A stretch of DNA of 5,325 bases. Origin: Gemmatimonadales bacterium (GTDB taxonomy: Bacteria; Gemmatimonadota; Gemmatimonadetes; Gemmatimonadales; GWC2-71-9). The DNA lies in NCBI GenBank assembly GCA_013003805.1, contig JABDII010000150.1, positions 1 to 5,325 on the forward strand, written 5' to 3'. The notes beneath the pieces are model-generated. The model was not told the origin of the DNA and did not search any database. It saw only the letters and a program-made list of their open reading frames with translations. The position numbers and the translations under genes were made by a program. Positions 5,136 through 5,325 of this stretch are shown piece by piece (positions within the stretch are counted from its first letter, which is position 1; every line of letters starts with the position of its first letter).

Positions 5136-5165
5136 ATGATACCACCCGCCGTGCATACGCACCAA
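5136..5165 (-). promoter_or_regulatory. Possible sigma70-type promoter of the beta-barrel gene
   Basis: The minus strand has TTGGTG (5160-5165) and TATCAT (5136-5141) with an 18-base spacer. The -10 box matches the consensus at 5 of 6 positions, while the -35 matches only TTG. Transcription would start near 5129, giving a leader of about 70 bases. Confidence 0.4.
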
Positions 5166-5325
5166 GGTACTCATCGAGGGGCGTACGTGGGCCCTTTTCA
5201 CGGTTTCTTCATCCTTTGTTCAAACGTGTCCCCATAGCTATGACATTAAAGGACGCGTTGAGCCGCTGTGTCCTTTGGGAGGCCAACAACTGATGGGCAT
5301 CTCTCGACGTGCAACGGTAAGCACG

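Noticed and set aside
5061..5201. N-terminal extension of the beta-barrel gene to 5201
   Set aside because: The 47 added residues would put the signal peptide in the middle of the protein and run through the promoter-like sequence and leader hairpin. The ATG at 5060 has a good ribosome binding site.
5209..5325. Open minus-strand frame running in from the right edge and ending at TGA 5209-5211
   Set aside because: Its 38 residues match nothing I recognise, other frames are also open for part of this stretch, and there is too little sequence to call the end of a gene.
1..5325. CRISPR array, tRNA or rRNA genes, insertion sequence
   Set aside because: No regularly spaced direct repeats, no tRNA cloverleaf or rRNA motif, and no transposase frame or terminal inverted repeats with target duplications were seen.

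Overview
The window looks like part of a chromosomal or environmental integron cassette array from a GC-rich bacterium. Seven protein genes are recognisable, all on the minus strand, so the region is transcribed from right to left. At least three (positions 270-377, 1428-1522, 3699-3759), probably four (934-980), of the gaps between genes hold a sequence with the attC layout: an outer core R'' (GCCCAAC or CTCTAAC), imperfect inverted arms, and an inner core that is GTTAGGC in all four. A fifth, very degenerate site is at 2644-2680. No integron integrase gene or attI site is in the window. Given the gene direction they would lie beyond the right edge. A lipoprotein, an outer-membrane beta-barrel and an exported SurE-like protein imply a Gram-negative (diderm) host. 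The phylum cannot be fixed from this sequence.

Layout in transcription order, right to left. 5325-5061: gap with a possible sigma70-type promoter and a leader hairpin. 5060-4566: small exported outer-membrane beta-barrel protein. 4565-4318: gap of 248 bp with two hairpins, one of attC size but with poor core sites. 4317-3844: NTF2/SnoaL-like lipoprotein. 3759-3699: clear attC. 3601-2696: exported SurE-type phosphatase with an altered metal-site residue. 2680-2644: degenerate attC-like element. 2599-1517: saccharopine-dehydrogenase-like NAD(P) oxidoreductase. 1522-1428: attC containing that gene's stop codon. 1412-975: unknown 145-residue protein. 980-934: very short attC. 922-395: unknown 175-residue protein. 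377-270: long attC with an extra internal hairpin. 230-1: start of a class I SAM-dependent methyltransferase, cut by the window edge.

The genes do not form one pathway. They look like a cassette collection: two proteins of unknown function, enzymes with generic folds and small envelope proteins, each captured separately. The three cassette units nearest the left edge have clear boundaries: the partial methyltransferase cassette (up to 275), 276-939 (664 bp) and 940-1433 (494 bp). The SurE and oxidoreductase genes may form one composite cassette (1434-3704) if the site between them is dead. To the right of 3759 the cassette structure becomes unclear, and this is where the only plausible promoter lies.
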